From contig NZ_JADWYS010000001.1 in NCBI RefSeq assembly GCF_015831345.1, positions 940,118-1,004,117 on the forward strand: a stretch of DNA of 64,000 nt, written 5' to 3'. Source of the stretch: Caenimonas aquaedulcis (lineage in GTDB: Bacteria; Pseudomonadota; Gammaproteobacteria; Burkholderiales; Burkholderiaceae_C). The translations under genes and the position numbers were made by a program. Below, one piece after another: positions 42,405 to 54,858 of the stretch (position 1 is the stretch's first letter; every line of letters starts with the position of its first letter). The notes below the pieces were generated by a model that saw only the letters and a program-made list of their open reading frames with translations, had not been told where the DNA came from and did not search any database.

Positions 42405-44492
42405 CTAGAGTCGTGCGGGTTTCGCCACAGTGGGGCCGGGGCTGCGCACGCGCGTGAGCGCGCTGGTGACGGCCGCTGCGGCGAAGCCGAGCGGAACGCC
42501 GAACACCGCCGCGGAGATCGGCTGGATGCCGAACCAGAGGTCCTGCCCGGGACCCATGGCGAAGAAGGCGCGCACCGGCGGTGCGTTGACGAGCATGTAG
42601 TACACGGTGACGCCCAGGCCGCACAGCATGCCGGCGACAGCGCCCTTTCGCGTGGTGCCGGGCCAGAAGATGCCGAGCACCATCACGGGCACGAAGGCGG
42701 AGGCCGCGAGTGAAAACGAGGCCGCGACGAGCGGCAGGATCTCCGCGGGCTTGAGCGAAGCGACGGCCGCGGCGACCAGCGCCACCGCGAGCAACGCGAA
42801 TTTCGAGAGGATCACCCGCTCTTCCGGCGTGACGCGGTGGTTGATCTCGTGCGAATACACGTCGCGCACCATGGCGTTGCTGATCGTGAGCAGCAGCCCG
42901 TCCGCGGTGGAAAGCGCTGCTGCCAGCCCGCCGGCCGCGACGAGGCCCGAGATCACATAGGGCAATCCGCCGAGCTCGGGCGTGGCGAGCATGATCATGT
43001 CGGCACCCAGGCGGATCTCGCCCCACTGGAGGATGCGGTCCCCGTTGACGTCGGCGACGGAGATGATGCTCGGGTCGACCTTCGCCCATTGCGCGATCCA
43101 TGGGGGCAGCGCGTCGAAGCTGCTTCCGACCAGGTTGTTCATCACCTCGAACTTGACCAGCACCGCGAGCGCCGGGGCGCTCAGGTAGACGAGCGCGATG
43201 AAGAAGATCGACCACGCCACCGACGAGCGCGCCTCCGCCACCGTCGGTGTCGTGTAGTAGCGTGTCAGCAGATGCGGCAGGCCGGCCGTTCCCACCATCA
43301 GGCAGAACATGAGTGCCAGGAAATTGCGGCGCGAGAGCGTGAAGGCATCCTGCTCCTGCGGCGTCCCCTCGGGATCGCCCATGAAGGGCTGGCTGTGCGG
43401 CGGAAGTCCCCCCAGCGGCTTCGCGCGTTCGTAGTTCTCGTTCATCGCGCGCACCCAGCGGTCGCGCGCCGTCGCCGCGTCCTGCGGCATGGATGCCAGC
43501 TCGCGGTTGGCCCGCACGATCAGCGCGGAATCCGCGCCCTGCGCCTTGAGGGAGCGGATGCGTTCCTGCGCCGCGGCGCGCTCCCGTCGCAGCGCCCCCT
43601 CGACATCGCGCAAACGCTCCTCGTATTCCTTCGCCTGCTTCTGGAAAACGGCCGCCACCTGCTTTTCCGCCGGATCGTCCATGAGCTTGCGCTCGAGCTC
43701 GGAGATCTTCTGCAACTGCGTCCCGTAGACGACCGGCGCTGCCGGATTTCCGAGTTGCTTGTATGCCAGCCAGGACACCGGGATCAGGAAGGCCAGCAGC
43801 AGGATGATGTACTGGGCCACCTGCGTCCATGTGATCGCGCGCATGCCGCCGAGGAAGGAGCACAGGAGGACGCCCCCGAGCCCGAGCAGGATGCCGATCT
43901 CGAACTGCACGCCGGTGAGGCGCGAGGCGATGAGGCCGATGCCATAGATCTGCGCGACGACGTAGGTGAAGGAGCACAGCATCGCCGCGAAGGCCGCGAT
44001 GACGCGCGGCCAGCGCCCGCCGAAGCGCACGCTGAAATAGTCCGGGACCGTGTAGAGATTGAGCTTGCGCAGGTGCGGCGCGATCAGCAGCGCGACCAGG
44101 CAAAAGCCCCCCGTCCATCCGAGCACGTACGCGAGGCCGCCCGCCTGCGCTTCGGTGCCGGCGAATCCCTGCAGGTACAGCCCGCCCGCCATGCTGATGA
44201 ACGAAGCCGCGCTCATCCAGTCCGCCGCCGCTGCCATGCCGTTGTACATCGCCGGGATCCGGCGGCCGGCAACGTAGTACTCGTCGGGATCGGTCGTGCG
44301 GCCGTAGATGCCGATGGCCGCGTACATCATCACCGACGCGAACATGAAGATGGGGCCGATCCAGAAACGCGAGAGGCCCCGACGCTCCGCCCACCCCATC
44401 AGCAGCAGGAACGCCAGCAGGCACACCACGTAGACGCCGACGGTGCGATGCAGGCGGCGTTTGTAGGCCTGGTAGAAGGCGGAGTCAGCCAT
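42405..44492 (-). CDS. Sodium:solute symporter, VC_2705/large-subfamily type
   Basis: A 695-residue symporter of the SSS family with about 13 membrane segments. AGRRIPAMYNGMAAAADWMSAASFI is the family core, quoted in part. Residues about 247-384 form a charged, coiled-coil-like insertion (EKQVAAVFQKQAKEYEERL and similar), as known for the long VC_2705 subgroup. It is paired with a DUF4212 partner and is close to ppsA, which suggests acetate, pyruvate or lactate as substrate; that is inference from context. Confidence 0.88.
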   Translation of the reverse strand: MADSAFYQAYKRRLHRTVGVYVVCLLAFLLLMGWAERRGLSRFWIGPIFMFASVMMYAAIGIYGRTTDPDEYYVAGRRIPAMYNGMAAAADWMSAASFISMAGGLYLQGFAGTEAQAGGLAYVLGWTGGFCLVALLIAPHLRKLNLYTVPDYFSVRFGGRWPRVIAAFAAMLCSFTYVVAQIYGIGLIASRLTGVQFEIGILLGLGGVLLCSFLGGMRAITWTQVAQYIILLLAFLIPVSWLAYKQLGNPAAPVVYGTQLQKISELERKLMDDPAEKQVAAVFQKQAKEYEERLRDVEGALRRERAAAQERIRSLKAQGADSALIVRANRELASMPQDAATARDRWVRAMNENYERAKPLGGLPPHSQPFMGDPEGTPQEQDAFTLSRRNFLALMFCLMVGTAGLPHLLTRYYTTPTVAEARSSVAWSIFFIALVYLSAPALAVLVKFEVMNNLVGSSFDALPPWIAQWAKVDPSIISVADVNGDRILQWGEIRLGADMIMLATPELGGLPYVISGLVAAGGLAAALSTADGLLLTISNAMVRDVYSHEINHRVTPEERVILSKFALLAVALVAAAVASLKPAEILPLVAASFSLAASAFVPVMVLGIFWPGTTRKGAVAGMLCGLGVTVYYMLVNAPPVRAFFAMGPGQDLWFGIQPISAAVFGVPLGFAAAAVTSALTRVRSPGPTVAKPARL

Positions 44493-44757
44493 CGACGGCC
44501 CCGTCGCCGGGCAGTTCGGCGTCCTGCGGCGCGAGCCGCTTCATCACCGCCGCGTAGAGGACGATGATGGCCAGGAAGACCAGCACCGCGCCCTGCGCCG
44601 CCATCCAGTATTCGAAGGGCCAGCCCGCGACGACGAACTGCAGGTCGCGCGCGAAGAAGGGGAAGCCGAAGGCCACCAACGCCCAAAGGAGCAGCAGGCC
44701 GGCCTTCAGCGCAAGGACGCGGGGGTCGTGCTTTTCCTGTACCTCGGGGTCGCCCAT
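44485..44757 (-). CDS. DUF4212 small membrane subunit of the symporter
   Basis: A 90-residue protein with two membrane helices (LLLLWALVAFGFPFFARDL and a second near residues 45-67) and the FEYWMAAQGAVLVFL segment typical of DUF4212. These proteins occur almost only beside VC_2705-type symporters, here overlapping it by 8 bp, and probably act as its small subunit. It starts 45 bp after the ppsA stop, so it may be read from the ppsA transcript. Confidence 0.88.
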   Translation of the reverse strand: MGDPEVQEKHDPRVLALKAGLLLLWALVAFGFPFFARDLQFVVAGWPFEYWMAAQGAVLVFLAIIVLYAAVMKRLAPQDAELPGDGAVDG

Positions 44758-44802
44758 CGCGCGATCATCGCACCGCCGGCACGGCGAGCCCCTAGGTATT
44801 TG

Positions 44803-47199
<2,397 letters not shown>

Positions 47200-47382
47200 G
47201 GGAAAACTCCAGAAGTTGAAACCGGGTCTGCGCTCGAGCGGAGCGTCTTCCCATGCGGGCGCGACAGGCTTTGTGCTTGTTCGAATGGGCGGTGGCGCGG
47301 CATGGGGATGGGAATCGGATAATTGGCGCAATTGTAGGCCGCGCACGCGTCGCCGCGGCCGTGATTAGTCTGAAAGCATCAT

Positions 47383-48213
47383 GTGACCACCCTGCACACC
47401 CGCACCGTGTTTTTCGTCTCCGACGGCACCGGCATCACGGCCGAGACTTTCGGCAACGCCATCCTCGCGCAGTTCGAATTCAAACCCCGCCACGTGCGCA
47501 TGCCCTTCATCGACAGCGTGGACAAGGCCCACCAGGTGGTGCGGCAGGTCAACCACACCGCCGAGCTGGAGGGACGCAAGCCCGTGGTCTTCACCACGCT
47601 GGTGAACGTGGAAATCCTCAAGGTCATCGAGGAAGGCTGCAAGGGCATGTTGCTGGACATGTTCGGCACCTTCGTGCGGCCGCTCGAAATCGAACTCGGC
47701 ATGAAGTCGTCGCATCGCATCGGGCGCTTCTCGGACGTGAGCAAGAGCAAGGAGTACCACGACCGGATCGAGGCGATCAACTACAGCCTGGCGCACGACG
47801 ACGGCCAGTCCAACCGCGACCTGGAGCAGGCCGACGTGATCCTGGTCGGCGTGAGCCGCAGCGGCAAGACGCCGACGTCGCTCTACCTCGCCATGCAGCA
47901 CGGCCTCAAGGCAGCGAACTATCCGCTCATCCCCGACGACTTCGAACGCCAGCAGCTGCCGCCGGCCCTGGTGCCGCATCGCAAGAAGATCTTCGGCCTC
48001 ACCATCCAGCCGGAACGGCTGAGGGAGATCCGCAACGAGCGGCGGCCCGACTCCAGGTATGCCGCGCTGGACAACTGCCGAATGGAAGTCGCCGAAGCCG
48101 AGGCCATGATGCGGCGCGCCGGCATCCGCTGGCTGAGCACGACCACCAAGTCGATCGAAGAGATTGCGACCACGATCCTTCAGGAGATCCGGCCCGAGCG
48201 GCTGGAGTACTGA
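47383..48213 (+). CDS. ppsR: PEP synthase regulatory protein PpsR (DUF299 kinase/phosphorylase)
   Basis: A 276-residue bifunctional enzyme that switches PEP synthase off and on by ADP-dependent phosphorylation and phosphate-dependent dephosphorylation of a threonine next to the catalytic histidine. [21 protein letters not shown] is the family start and [16 protein letters not shown] is the P-loop. The start used is GTG at 47383. Divergence from ppsA, its target, makes the assignment secure. Confidence 0.95.
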   Translation: MTTLHTRTVFFVSDGTGITAETFGNAILAQFEFKPRHVRMPFIDSVDKAHQVVRQVNHTAELEGRKPVVFTTLVNVEILKVIEEGCKGMLLDMFGTFVRPLEIELGMKSSHRIGRFSDVSKSKEYHDRIEAINYSLAHDDGQSNRDLEQADVILVGVSRSGKTPTSLYLAMQHGLKAANYPLIPDDFERQQLPPALVPHRKKIFGLTIQPERLREIRNERRPDSRYAALDNCRMEVAEAEAMMRRAGIRWLSTTTKSIEEIATTILQEIRPERLEY

Positions 48214-48258
48214 GGCCCCCTCATAGGCAGGGCCTAAAGGGCCCATTGGGCCAATGAA

Positions 48259-48288
48259 TTGGCTCCGCGGCGCCGGCGTCCCTATGAT
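48259..48288 (+). promoter_or_regulatory. Candidate ahpC promoter
   Basis: TTGGCT (48259-48264) and TATGAT (48283-48288) are separated by 18 bp, 4 and 5 matches to the sigma-70 boxes. Transcription would start near 48295, about 40 bp before the ahpC ATG. No convincing OxyR-type repeat was found upstream. Confidence 0.55.
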
Positions 48289-48333
48289 CATAGCCATACG
48301 CAATCAACCACAACTCCCCAAGAGAGGAAATCT

Positions 48334-48906
48334 ATGTCACTCATCAATACCGCCGTCGCTCCCTTCCAGGCAACCGCCTACCACCAGGGCAAGTTCGTCC
48401 CGGTGACCGAGGAAAACTTCAAGGGAAAGTGGTCCGTCGTGGTGTTCTACCCCGCCGACTTCACCTTTGTGTGCCCCACCGAACTGGGCGACCTGGCCGA
48501 TCACTACGACGAGTTCAAGCGCCTGGGCGTCGAGGTCTACGGTGTGTCCACGGACACGCACTTCACGCACAAGGCCTGGCACGACACGTCGGACACCATC
48601 CGCAAGGTTCAGTACCCGCTCGTGGGTGACCCCAACCACCAGCTGGCGCGCTTCTTCCAGGTCCTGATCACCGAAGGCGAGGACGCCGGGCTGGCGCTGC
48701 GCGGCACGTTCGTGATCGACCCCGAAGGCCGCATCAGGACGATCGAGGTGCACGACAACGGCATCGGCCGCGATGCGACGGAAACGCTGCGCCGCGTGAA
48801 GGCCGCGCAGTACATCGCCGCCCACCCCGGCGAGGTGTGCCCCGCCAAGTGGAGCGAAGGCGCGCAGACCCTGTCGCCGTCGTTGGACCTCGTCGGCAAG
48901 ATCTGA
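48334..48906 (+). CDS. ahpC: Alkyl hydroperoxide reductase subunit C (2-Cys peroxiredoxin)
   Basis: A 190-residue typical 2-Cys peroxiredoxin. Peroxidatic C47 lies in DFTFVCPTE and the resolving cysteine in GEVCPAKW near residue 168. It detoxifies hydrogen peroxide and organic hydroperoxides and is recycled by AhpF, encoded 7 bp downstream. AGAGAGGAA precedes the ATG at 48334; the longer frame covers the promoter and is rejected. Confidence 0.96.
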   Translation: MSLINTAVAPFQATAYHQGKFVPVTEENFKGKWSVVVFYPADFTFVCPTELGDLADHYDEFKRLGVEVYGVSTDTHFTHKAWHDTSDTIRKVQYPLVGDPNHQLARFFQVLITEGEDAGLALRGTFVIDPEGRIRTIEVHDNGIGRDATETLRRVKAAQYIAAHPGEVCPAKWSEGAQTLSPSLDLVGKI

Positions 48907-48913
48907 GGACGCG

Positions 48914-50461
48914 ATGCTCGACGCCAACCTCAAGGCGCAACTCGGCGCCTACATGCAGCGCATCTCGACTCCCGTCGAGATCGCCGCATCCCTGGACGAC
49001 AGCGCGGCGTCCGGGCAATTGCGCGAACTGCTGGCCGACATCGCGCACGCCTCGCCGCTCGTTCGCGTGACGGAAACGCAGGCCCAGGGACAGCGCACGC
49101 CGTCCTTCTCCGTGAACCGGCCCGGCCAGTCGAACGGGCCGCGCTTCGCGGGCCTGCCGATGGGCCATGAATTCACGTCGCTGGTGCTCGCGCTGCTGCA
49201 GGTGGGGGGCTATCCGCCCAAGGTGGACGAAGCCGTCCTGCAACAAGTGCGCGACCTGGACGGCGATTTCGAATTCGAGATCTACATCTCGCTCACCTGC
49301 CACAACTGCCCGGACGTCGTGCAGGCCTTGAACCTCATGGCGATCCAGAACCCGCGCATCCGCGCGACGATGATCGACGGCGCCCTGTTCCAGGACGAGG
49401 TCAAGGCGCGCGAAATCATGGCGGTGCCCACCATCTTCCTGAACGGCACGCGCTTCGGCCAGGGCCGCATGACGCTGGAGGAAATCCTGTCGAAGATCGA
49501 CACGGGCGCCGCCAAACGCGAAGCCGAAAAGCTCGCGCAGAAGGATCCCTTCGACGTGCTGATCGTCGGTGGCGGCCCCGCGGGCGCCGCGGCCGCCGTC
49601 TATGCGGCTCGCAAGGGCGTGCGCACCGGCGTCGCATCCGAACGCTTCGGCGGCCAGGTGATGGACACGCTGGGCATCGAGAACTTCGTGTCGGTGAAGG
49701 AAACGGAAGGGCCGAAATTCGCGCTCGCGCTGGAAGAACACGTGCGCCACTACGACGTGGACATCATGAACCTTCAGCGCGCCAGGGCGCTGGCCCCGGT
49801 GGACGGCGGTATCCGGGTGGAACTCGAGAGCGGTGCGGCGCTGAAAGCGCGGACGGTCATCGTCACGACCGGCGCCCGCTGGAAGAACGTGAACGTGCCC
49901 GGCGAGCAGGAATACCGCAACAAGGGTGTCGCCTACTGCCCACACTGCGACGGCCCGCTCTTCAAGGGCAAGCGCGTCGCGGTGATCGGCGGGGGTAACT
50001 CGGGCGTCGAAGCCGCGATCGATCTCGCGGGCATCGTGGGCCACGTGACGCTGATCGAGTTCGACACGCAACTCCGGGCGGACGCCGTCCTGCAGCGCAA
50101 GCTGGCGTCGCTGCCCAACGTGACCACGCTGCTCAATGCGCAGACGACCGAAATCCTCGGCGACGGCCAGCGCGTGTCGGGGCTGACCTGGCGCGACCGC
50201 GCGAGCGGCGAGACGTCGCGCGTCGACCTCGAGGGCGTCTTCGTCCAGATCGGCCTAGTGCCCAACACGGAGTGGCTCAAGGGCACGCTCGAGCTGTCGC
50301 GGCACGGGGAGATCATCGTGGATGCGAAGGGACAGACCTCCCTGCCCGGCGTCTTCGCCGCGGGCGACGCGACGACCGTTCCCTTCAAGCAGATCATCAT
50401 CGCGGCGGGCGATGGCGCGAAGGCCGCGCTGGGCGCCTTCGAGCACCTCGTGCGCGCCTGA
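48914..50461 (+). CDS. ahpF: Alkyl hydroperoxide reductase subunit F
   Basis: A 515-residue flavoprotein that passes electrons from NADH through FAD to AhpC. The N-terminal tandem thioredoxin fold has the redox pair C129-C132 (TCHNC). The thioredoxin reductase-like part has [20 protein letters not shown], the second redox pair YCPHC, the NAD motif [19 protein letters not shown] and the C-terminal FAD contact [15 protein letters not shown]. Same operon as ahpC. Confidence 0.96.
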   Translation: MLDANLKAQLGAYMQRISTPVEIAASLDDSAASGQLRELLADIAHASPLVRVTETQAQGQRTPSFSVNRPGQSNGPRFAGLPMGHEFTSLVLALLQVGGYPPKVDEAVLQQVRDLDGDFEFEIYISLTCHNCPDVVQALNLMAIQNPRIRATMIDGALFQDEVKAREIMAVPTIFLNGTRFGQGRMTLEEILSKIDTGAAKREAEKLAQKDPFDVLIVGGGPAGAAAAVYAARKGVRTGVASERFGGQVMDTLGIENFVSVKETEGPKFALALEEHVRHYDVDIMNLQRARALAPVDGGIRVELESGAALKARTVIVTTGARWKNVNVPGEQEYRNKGVAYCPHCDGPLFKGKRVAVIGGGNSGVEAAIDLAGIVGHVTLIEFDTQLRADAVLQRKLASLPNVTTLLNAQTTEILGDGQRVSGLTWRDRASGETSRVDLEGVFVQIGLVPNTEWLKGTLELSRHGEIIVDAKGQTSLPGVFAAGDATTVPFKQIIIAAGDGAKAALGAFEHLVRA

Positions 50462-50475
50462 GACTTGGTCCACAA

Positions 50476-50498
50476 TCCCGGGGAACACATCCCCGGGA
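50476..50498 (+). promoter_or_regulatory. Hairpin directly upstream of bacterioferritin gene
   Basis: A 9-bp perfect inverted repeat: TCCCGGGGA (50476-50484), 5-nt loop, TCCCCGGGA (50490-50498). It starts 14 bp after the ahpF stop and ends 6 bp before the bfr ATG. The only Shine-Dalgarno-like bases before the ATG (GGGA) lie in the 3' arm, so folding may limit bfr translation. No U-run follows, so it is not a classic terminator. Confidence 0.55.
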
Positions 50499-50504
50499 AT
50501 TTCC

Positions 50505-50987
50505 ATGCAAGGCGATCCGCAAGTCATCCAGCACCTCCAGGCGCAACTGCGCAACGAGCTCACCGCGACCAACCAGTATTTCCTGCACTACCGCATCCTC
50601 AAGCACTGGGGCTTCGAGCGGCTGGCGAAGAAGGAATACGAGGAGTCGATCGGCGAGATGAAGCACGCGGACCGCCTGATGGAACGCATCCTGATGCTGG
50701 ACGGCCTGCCGAACCTGCAGGACCTCGGCAAGCTGCTCGTCGGCGAGGACGTACCGGAGATCCTCGACTGCGACCTGCGCAGCGAGCGCGGCGCGCAGGC
50801 GGCCGTCAAGGAAGGAATCGCCCACTGCGAAACGGTGCGGGACTACGTGTCCCGCGAAATCCTCGAGGACATCCTGAAGGACACCGAGGAGCACATCGAC
50901 TTCCTGGAGACCCAGATCGACGTGCTCGCGAAGGTGGGACTGCAGAACTACCTGCAGTCCCAGCTCGGCGAAAGCGAAGCGAGCTAG
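50505..50987 (+). CDS. bfr: Bacterioferritin
   Basis: A 160-residue iron-storage subunit that assembles into 24-mers. Aligned by position with E. coli Bfr, the ferroxidase ligands E18, E51, H54, E94 and H130 are present, as is the haem ligand M52. Position 127, normally Glu, is Thr (KDTEEHID), with Glu at 128 and 129. The C-terminal GLQNYLQSQ is typical. It is 43 bp after ahpF and overlaps the convergent FTR1 gene by 4 bp. The matching bfd gene is about 4 kb downstream. Confidence 0.95.
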   Translation: MQGDPQVIQHLQAQLRNELTATNQYFLHYRILKHWGFERLAKKEYEESIGEMKHADRLMERILMLDGLPNLQDLGKLLVGEDVPEILDCDLRSERGAQAAVKEGIAHCETVRDYVSREILEDILKDTEEHIDFLETQIDVLAKVGLQNYLQSQLGESEAS

Positions 50988-51757
50988 CCTGCCGTCGCGC
51001 GCGAATCGCGCCTGTCTTTCCAGAACGCGCCCACGAGCCAGATCGAGGGCAGCCCGACCATCAGCACCGAGATCAGCTGCGCGACGTTGCCCTCCGCCAG
51101 GTCTTCCGTCGCCGCGTGCCACCAGGCGTTGTCGATGCCCGGGACCAGCGCAGCTTCGGTGAACTCGTGGAAACCGTGCAGGACGAGCTGCAGCGAGAAC
51201 ACCACCATGAAAACGGCGGTGACCTGGAAGAAGCGGCTCAGGTTGACTTTGTGGCCATGGCGCGTCCAGAGCCAGGAAATCCACGCGGCCAGGGCGAAGC
51301 CGATCGCCCCACCCCACGCCATGTGGCCCAGTTCGGCGCTGCCGGCGAGCGACGCGATCATCGTCGCGGTTTCGACGCCTTCGCGGCCGACCATGAACAA
51401 GGCGAATGCGAACACCGCCCACCAGCCCGCACCGCCCGGCTGCGCGGTGGCTTGCGAAAGCTGCGTGTCGATGTGCTTTTTCATGTGCCGTCCCATGCGC
51501 AGCATGTGGACCGTGCAGCTGATCACCGCGGCCGCTGCGACCAGCGCCAGCAGGCCTTCCCACGCGGGCGACATCGCACCGACCTGGGCGAGGATCACGC
51601 CCACGACGGCGGAGAACACCAAAGCCGTGACCACGCCCGCGCGGATGGCGGAGACGAGTTGCGGCCTCCCGGTCTTTCGCAGGTAGAGCGCGGCGATCGC
51701 GACGATCAGCAGCGCTTCCAGGCCTTCACGGAAGGCAATGAGCAAGGTTTGAAGCAT
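50984..51757 (-). CDS. FTR1 family iron permease
   Basis: A 257-residue inner-membrane protein with seven likely helices and two REXXE-type iron motifs: REGLEALLIV near residue 10 and GREGVETATM near residue 124. This is the signature of EfeU/FTR1 high-affinity iron uptake. No efeO or efeB genes are adjacent, so it may work alone or with distant partners. Transcribed leftward, divergent from the siderophore receptor with a Fur box in between. Confidence 0.93.
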   Translation of the reverse strand: MLQTLLIAFREGLEALLIVAIAALYLRKTGRPQLVSAIRAGVVTALVFSAVVGVILAQVGAMSPAWEGLLALVAAAAVISCTVHMLRMGRHMKKHIDTQLSQATAQPGGAGWWAVFAFALFMVGREGVETATMIASLAGSAELGHMAWGGAIGFALAAWISWLWTRHGHKVNLSRFFQVTAVFMVVFSLQLVLHGFHEFTEAALVPGIDNAWWHAATEDLAEGNVAQLISVLMVGLPSIWLVGAFWKDRRDSRATAG

Positions 51758-51801
51758 GGACGGACCTCGGTCTGGCGTGGCAACTTCACCACGATGCCAC
51801 G

Positions 51802-51837
51802 ATTATAAATGAGATCGATTCGCATTTGCGTTAGAAT
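51802..51837. promoter_or_regulatory. Fur box and divergent promoters, FTR1/siderophore receptor
   Basis: A 21-bp site at 51807-51827 has outer arms AAATG and CATTT and a centre GAGATCGATTCG, very like Fur boxes of Bordetella and Burkholderia. It matches the site at 54795-54815 in 18 of 21 positions. A TATAAT (51807-51802, leftward) could serve FTR1 and a TAGAAT (51832-51837, rightward) the receptor, so Fur would block both. Fur binding is inferred. Confidence 0.8.
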
Positions 51838-51873
51838 TTTTACGACCACAACGCATTACCCCGGAGTTCCATC

Positions 51874-54051
51874 TTGGCGAAGAAGTCGGCAAAGAAGCCC
51901 CCCAGCCCAGCGACAGTCCCCCACGCTCCCCTGCCCCTCCTTCCCCTGGGCGCCCTGATGCTCGCGGCGTCGGTCGGCAGCTGGGCCCAGGAGGCATCGA
52001 CGCTCAAGCCGGTCATCGTCAAGGACAAATACGACCGCGCCGAGCAGACTTACCAGAGCGGCGTGACCAGCACGGCCAAGACGCCCGCCGCGGCCAAGGA
52101 TGTTCCCCAATCGCTCACGGTGGTCAATGAAAAGCTGATCCACGACCAAGGCAAGGACACCTTCAAGGAAGCGCTGCAGAACGTTCCCGGCATCACCTTC
52201 GAGGCCGGCGAAGGCGGCCGCATCGGCGACAGCATCCGCCTGCGCGGCTTCAGTGTTTCGGGCGACATCTACCTGGACGGGATCCGCGACATCGCGCAAT
52301 ACAACCGCGACACCTTCAACTACGACCGCATCGAGGTGCTGCGCGGCTCGGCGTCCATGCTGTTCGGCCGCGGATCCACTGGCGGCGTGGTGAACCAGGT
52401 CAGCCGGACGCCCCGCCTCCTCACCGAGCACGAGGTGAACGTCACCGTCGGCGACGGCAAGTACCTGCGCACCACGGGCGACTTCAACTTCCGCATGGGC
52501 GAAGACTCTGCGCTGCGCATCGGCACCATGACGACGGACTGGGATGGCCGCGCGGACAAGGCATCCACCCAACGGCGCGGCCTGGCCGCGGACTACCGCA
52601 TCGGCATCGGCACAACCAACGAGTTCCTCTTCAGCCTGTACCACCTCAATTACAACGACAAGCCCGACCTCGGCGGCCGCTGGCTCGAAGGCCGCCCCGC
52701 GCCCTTTCCGGCGGACAAGTGGTACGGCGCGGATTCGGACTACCAGAAGGACAGCGCGGACATCGCCACCCTCACGTGGACCCATCGCTGGACCGACGGC
52801 AGCACGCTGAAGACGACCCTGCGCGACGGCCACTTCAAGCGCGACCTGTGGGCGACGCAAATCACCGCGTTCCCGACGGGCACGACGCAGGCCAACTTCG
52901 GCCCGTCCACCATCGTCAACCGGGGCACGCAGACGCGCGCCGGGCAGGAACACCACACCTTCCTGCAAAGCGACTTCCTCACGAAGACCCAGTGGTTCGG
53001 CCGCAAGAACGAATTGCTGGTTGGCGCGGACCTCGCGCGCGAACGCTCCGACCGCGATGCCTATACCGGCATTGCGCTGCGGCCCGCCACCACCGTGGCG
53101 CTCGCATCCAACAGCCCCCTTCCCGACACGCGCGTGCGCAACCTCGCCACCTCATTCGACTCCACCGCGCTGGGTGTGTATGTGCAGGACACGATCACGA
53201 TCGCGCCCCACTGGAAGCTCGTCGGCGGCCTGCGCTGGGACAGGTTCTCAGGCGACTTCGACCGCTCGGGCAACGCCGCGCCGAACAACACGCCCCTCTC
53301 GCGCAGCGACGGCGTGCTGAGCAAGCGCGCCGGCATCCTCTACCAGCCCACGGAGGAAGTGAGCTACTACGCGTCCTACGGCACCTCGTTCAACACCTCC
53401 GGCGACTTGTACCAGTACGACGCCAACTCGGCGAAAACACCGCCGGAAAGCAGCCGCAACCTGGAAGTGGGCGCGAAGTGGGAGCTGTACGAAGGCGATC
53501 TCTCGGTGCGCACGGCCCTTGCCAGGACGGACAAGTTCAACGAGCGCAACACGGACGTCAACCAGGCAACCGGCGAGTACCTCCTGTCGGGACGCCGTCA
53601 CACCAACTCGCTGGAGTTCGAAGTCGCCGGCCGCATCAACCCGAAGTGGGACGTCTTCACGGGCCTCGTCTTCATGCACGGTGTGATCGACCAGGCAGGC
53701 TCGTCGCCGGCCTCGCAGGCGACGGTGGGCCTCAACCCGGGCCTGACGCCCAGGCGCCAGGCCAACCTCTGGACGACCTACAAACTCACCGACAAGTGGC
53801 GCATCGGCGGGGGCTTCACGCACGTGAGCGAGAACGGCCCCGCGTCAGCGAACGCCCTGCTGCTCGCGAACCGCGCGCCGGCTTATACGCGCTGGGACTC
53901 GATGCTCGAGTACGTGTACAACGAGAACCACACGTTCAAGCTCAACATCGACAACATGACGAACAAGGTCTACTACAGCTCGCTGTACCAGCAGTGGCCG
54001 AGCCAGGCGCCGCTGCGTACCGTCCGCGCAACCTGGACCGGGAAGTTCTAG
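51874..54051 (+). CDS. TonB-dependent siderophore receptor (Fiu-like)
   Basis: A 725-residue outer-membrane receptor. A signal sequence (about residues 1-39, ending SWAQ) is followed by a plug domain ([58 protein letters not shown], each typical) and a 22-strand barrel ending in VRATWTGKF with a terminal Phe. It resembles the catecholate receptor Fiu and its relatives; the ligand is not certain. The start is TTG at 51874 with CCGGAG before it; no ATG is available. Fur box upstream; followed 10 bp later by a piuC-like gene. Confidence 0.92.
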   Translation: MAKKSAKKPPSPATVPHAPLPLLPLGALMLAASVGSWAQEASTLKPVIVKDKYDRAEQTYQSGVTSTAKTPAAAKDVPQSLTVVNEKLIHDQGKDTFKEALQNVPGITFEAGEGGRIGDSIRLRGFSVSGDIYLDGIRDIAQYNRDTFNYDRIEVLRGSASMLFGRGSTGGVVNQVSRTPRLLTEHEVNVTVGDGKYLRTTGDFNFRMGEDSALRIGTMTTDWDGRADKASTQRRGLAADYRIGIGTTNEFLFSLYHLNYNDKPDLGGRWLEGRPAPFPADKWYGADSDYQKDSADIATLTWTHRWTDGSTLKTTLRDGHFKRDLWATQITAFPTGTTQANFGPSTIVNRGTQTRAGQEHHTFLQSDFLTKTQWFGRKNELLVGADLARERSDRDAYTGIALRPATTVALASNSPLPDTRVRNLATSFDSTALGVYVQDTITIAPHWKLVGGLRWDRFSGDFDRSGNAAPNNTPLSRSDGVLSKRAGILYQPTEEVSYYASYGTSFNTSGDLYQYDANSAKTPPESSRNLEVGAKWELYEGDLSVRTALARTDKFNERNTDVNQATGEYLLSGRRHTNSLEFEVAGRINPKWDVFTGLVFMHGVIDQAGSSPASQATVGLNPGLTPRRQANLWTTYKLTDKWRIGGGFTHVSENGPASANALLLANRAPAYTRWDSMLEYVYNENHTFKLNIDNMTNKVYYSSLYQQWPSQAPLRTVRATWTGKF

Positions 54052-54061
54052 GGCCCCCGCC

Positions 54062-54745
54062 ATGCTGCTTCGCATCCCCCAGGCGCTGAATCCCGAAGAG
54101 CTGGCGCACGTGCGTCAGCTCGTCACCGGGGCAGCTTGGGGCGACGGGCGCGCCACCGCCGGCGACCAGAGCGCGCGCGTGAAGAACAACGAGCAGCTGC
54201 CCGAAGAGCTGCCCGCGGCGCAGGAGGCGCGCCACATCGTGTCGGTGGCGCTGGCGCGCAATCCCATGTTCGTGACGGGCGCGCTGCCCAAGACGGTCTA
54301 CCCGCCCCTGTTCAACCGCTACGCCGCGAAGGCGAACGCCTTCGGCGACCACATCGACAACGCGGTGCGCACCCACGCGGCCACCGCGCGTCACGTCCGC
54401 ACGGACATCTCCTGCACGCTGTTCCTGAGCGATCCCTCGAGCTATGACGGCGGCGAGCTCGTGGTGCAGGACACCTACGGTGAGCAACGCATCAAATTCG
54501 ACGCCGGCGACCTCGTGATGTACCCGGGCACCTCGGTCCACCGGGTCGAGCCCGTCACCCGCGGGGAGCGGCTGGCCTGCTTCTTCTGGATCGAAAGCAT
54601 GGTCCGGCGGGACGACCAGAGGCGCCTGCTGTACGAGATGGACATGGCGATCCTGGCGCTGCGCCGCGCAGGCGGCGACACCGCGGAAACGGTGAAGCTG
54701 ACCGGCTGCTATCACAACCTCCTTCGAATGTGGGCGGAGGTCTGA
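54062..54745 (+). CDS. PKHD-type Fe(II)/2-oxoglutarate hydroxylase (PiuC/YbiX-like)
   Basis: A 227-residue dioxygenase. Iron ligands H97 and D99 (GDHIDNAV) and H160 (GTSVHRVEP) plus R170 for 2-oxoglutarate are all present. YbiX/PiuC genes travel with Fiu/PiuA-type receptors and are iron-regulated, exactly as here; their substrate is still unknown, with roles in siderophore handling proposed. It follows the receptor by 10 bp and is surely in the same operon. Confidence 0.92.
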   Translation: MLLRIPQALNPEELAHVRQLVTGAAWGDGRATAGDQSARVKNNEQLPEELPAAQEARHIVSVALARNPMFVTGALPKTVYPPLFNRYAAKANAFGDHIDNAVRTHAATARHVRTDISCTLFLSDPSSYDGGELVVQDTYGEQRIKFDAGDLVMYPGTSVHRVEPVTRGERLACFFWIESMVRRDDQRRLLYEMDMAILALRRAGGDTAETVKLTGCYHNLLRMWAEV

Positions 54746-54790
54746 GCCCAGACCCCCGGACTAGCCAAATGCCGGCCCGCCCGATGGGTA

Positions 54791-54820
54791 TTGCAAATGC
54801 GAGCGATTCGTATTTATAAT
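54791..54820 (+). promoter_or_regulatory. Fur box and promoter of bfd-tonB-exbBD
   Basis: TTGCAA (54791-54796), 18-bp spacer, perfect TATAAT (54815-54820). A 21-bp Fur box (arms AAATG and TATTT, 54795-54815) fills the spacer and nearly matches the one at 51807-51827. Transcription would start near 54827, 32 bp before bfd. A direct clash of Fur and polymerase is expected when iron is high. Confidence 0.82.
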
Positions 54821-54858
54821 CAGCCCACCACTTCAGCCATCCCACCCGCCTGCCTGCC

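Noticed and set aside
41878..44424. 848-codon - strand frame overlapping the symporter and MHS transporter
   Set aside because: It is the same strand but a shifted frame; the symporter and MHS proteins account for the coding signal, and this translation has no domain.
48222..48260. Possible OxyR site upstream of ahpC (ATAG at 48222 and later A/T tetrads)
   Set aside because: Only one clear ATAG element is present and the 7-bp spacing pattern of four tetrads is not met.
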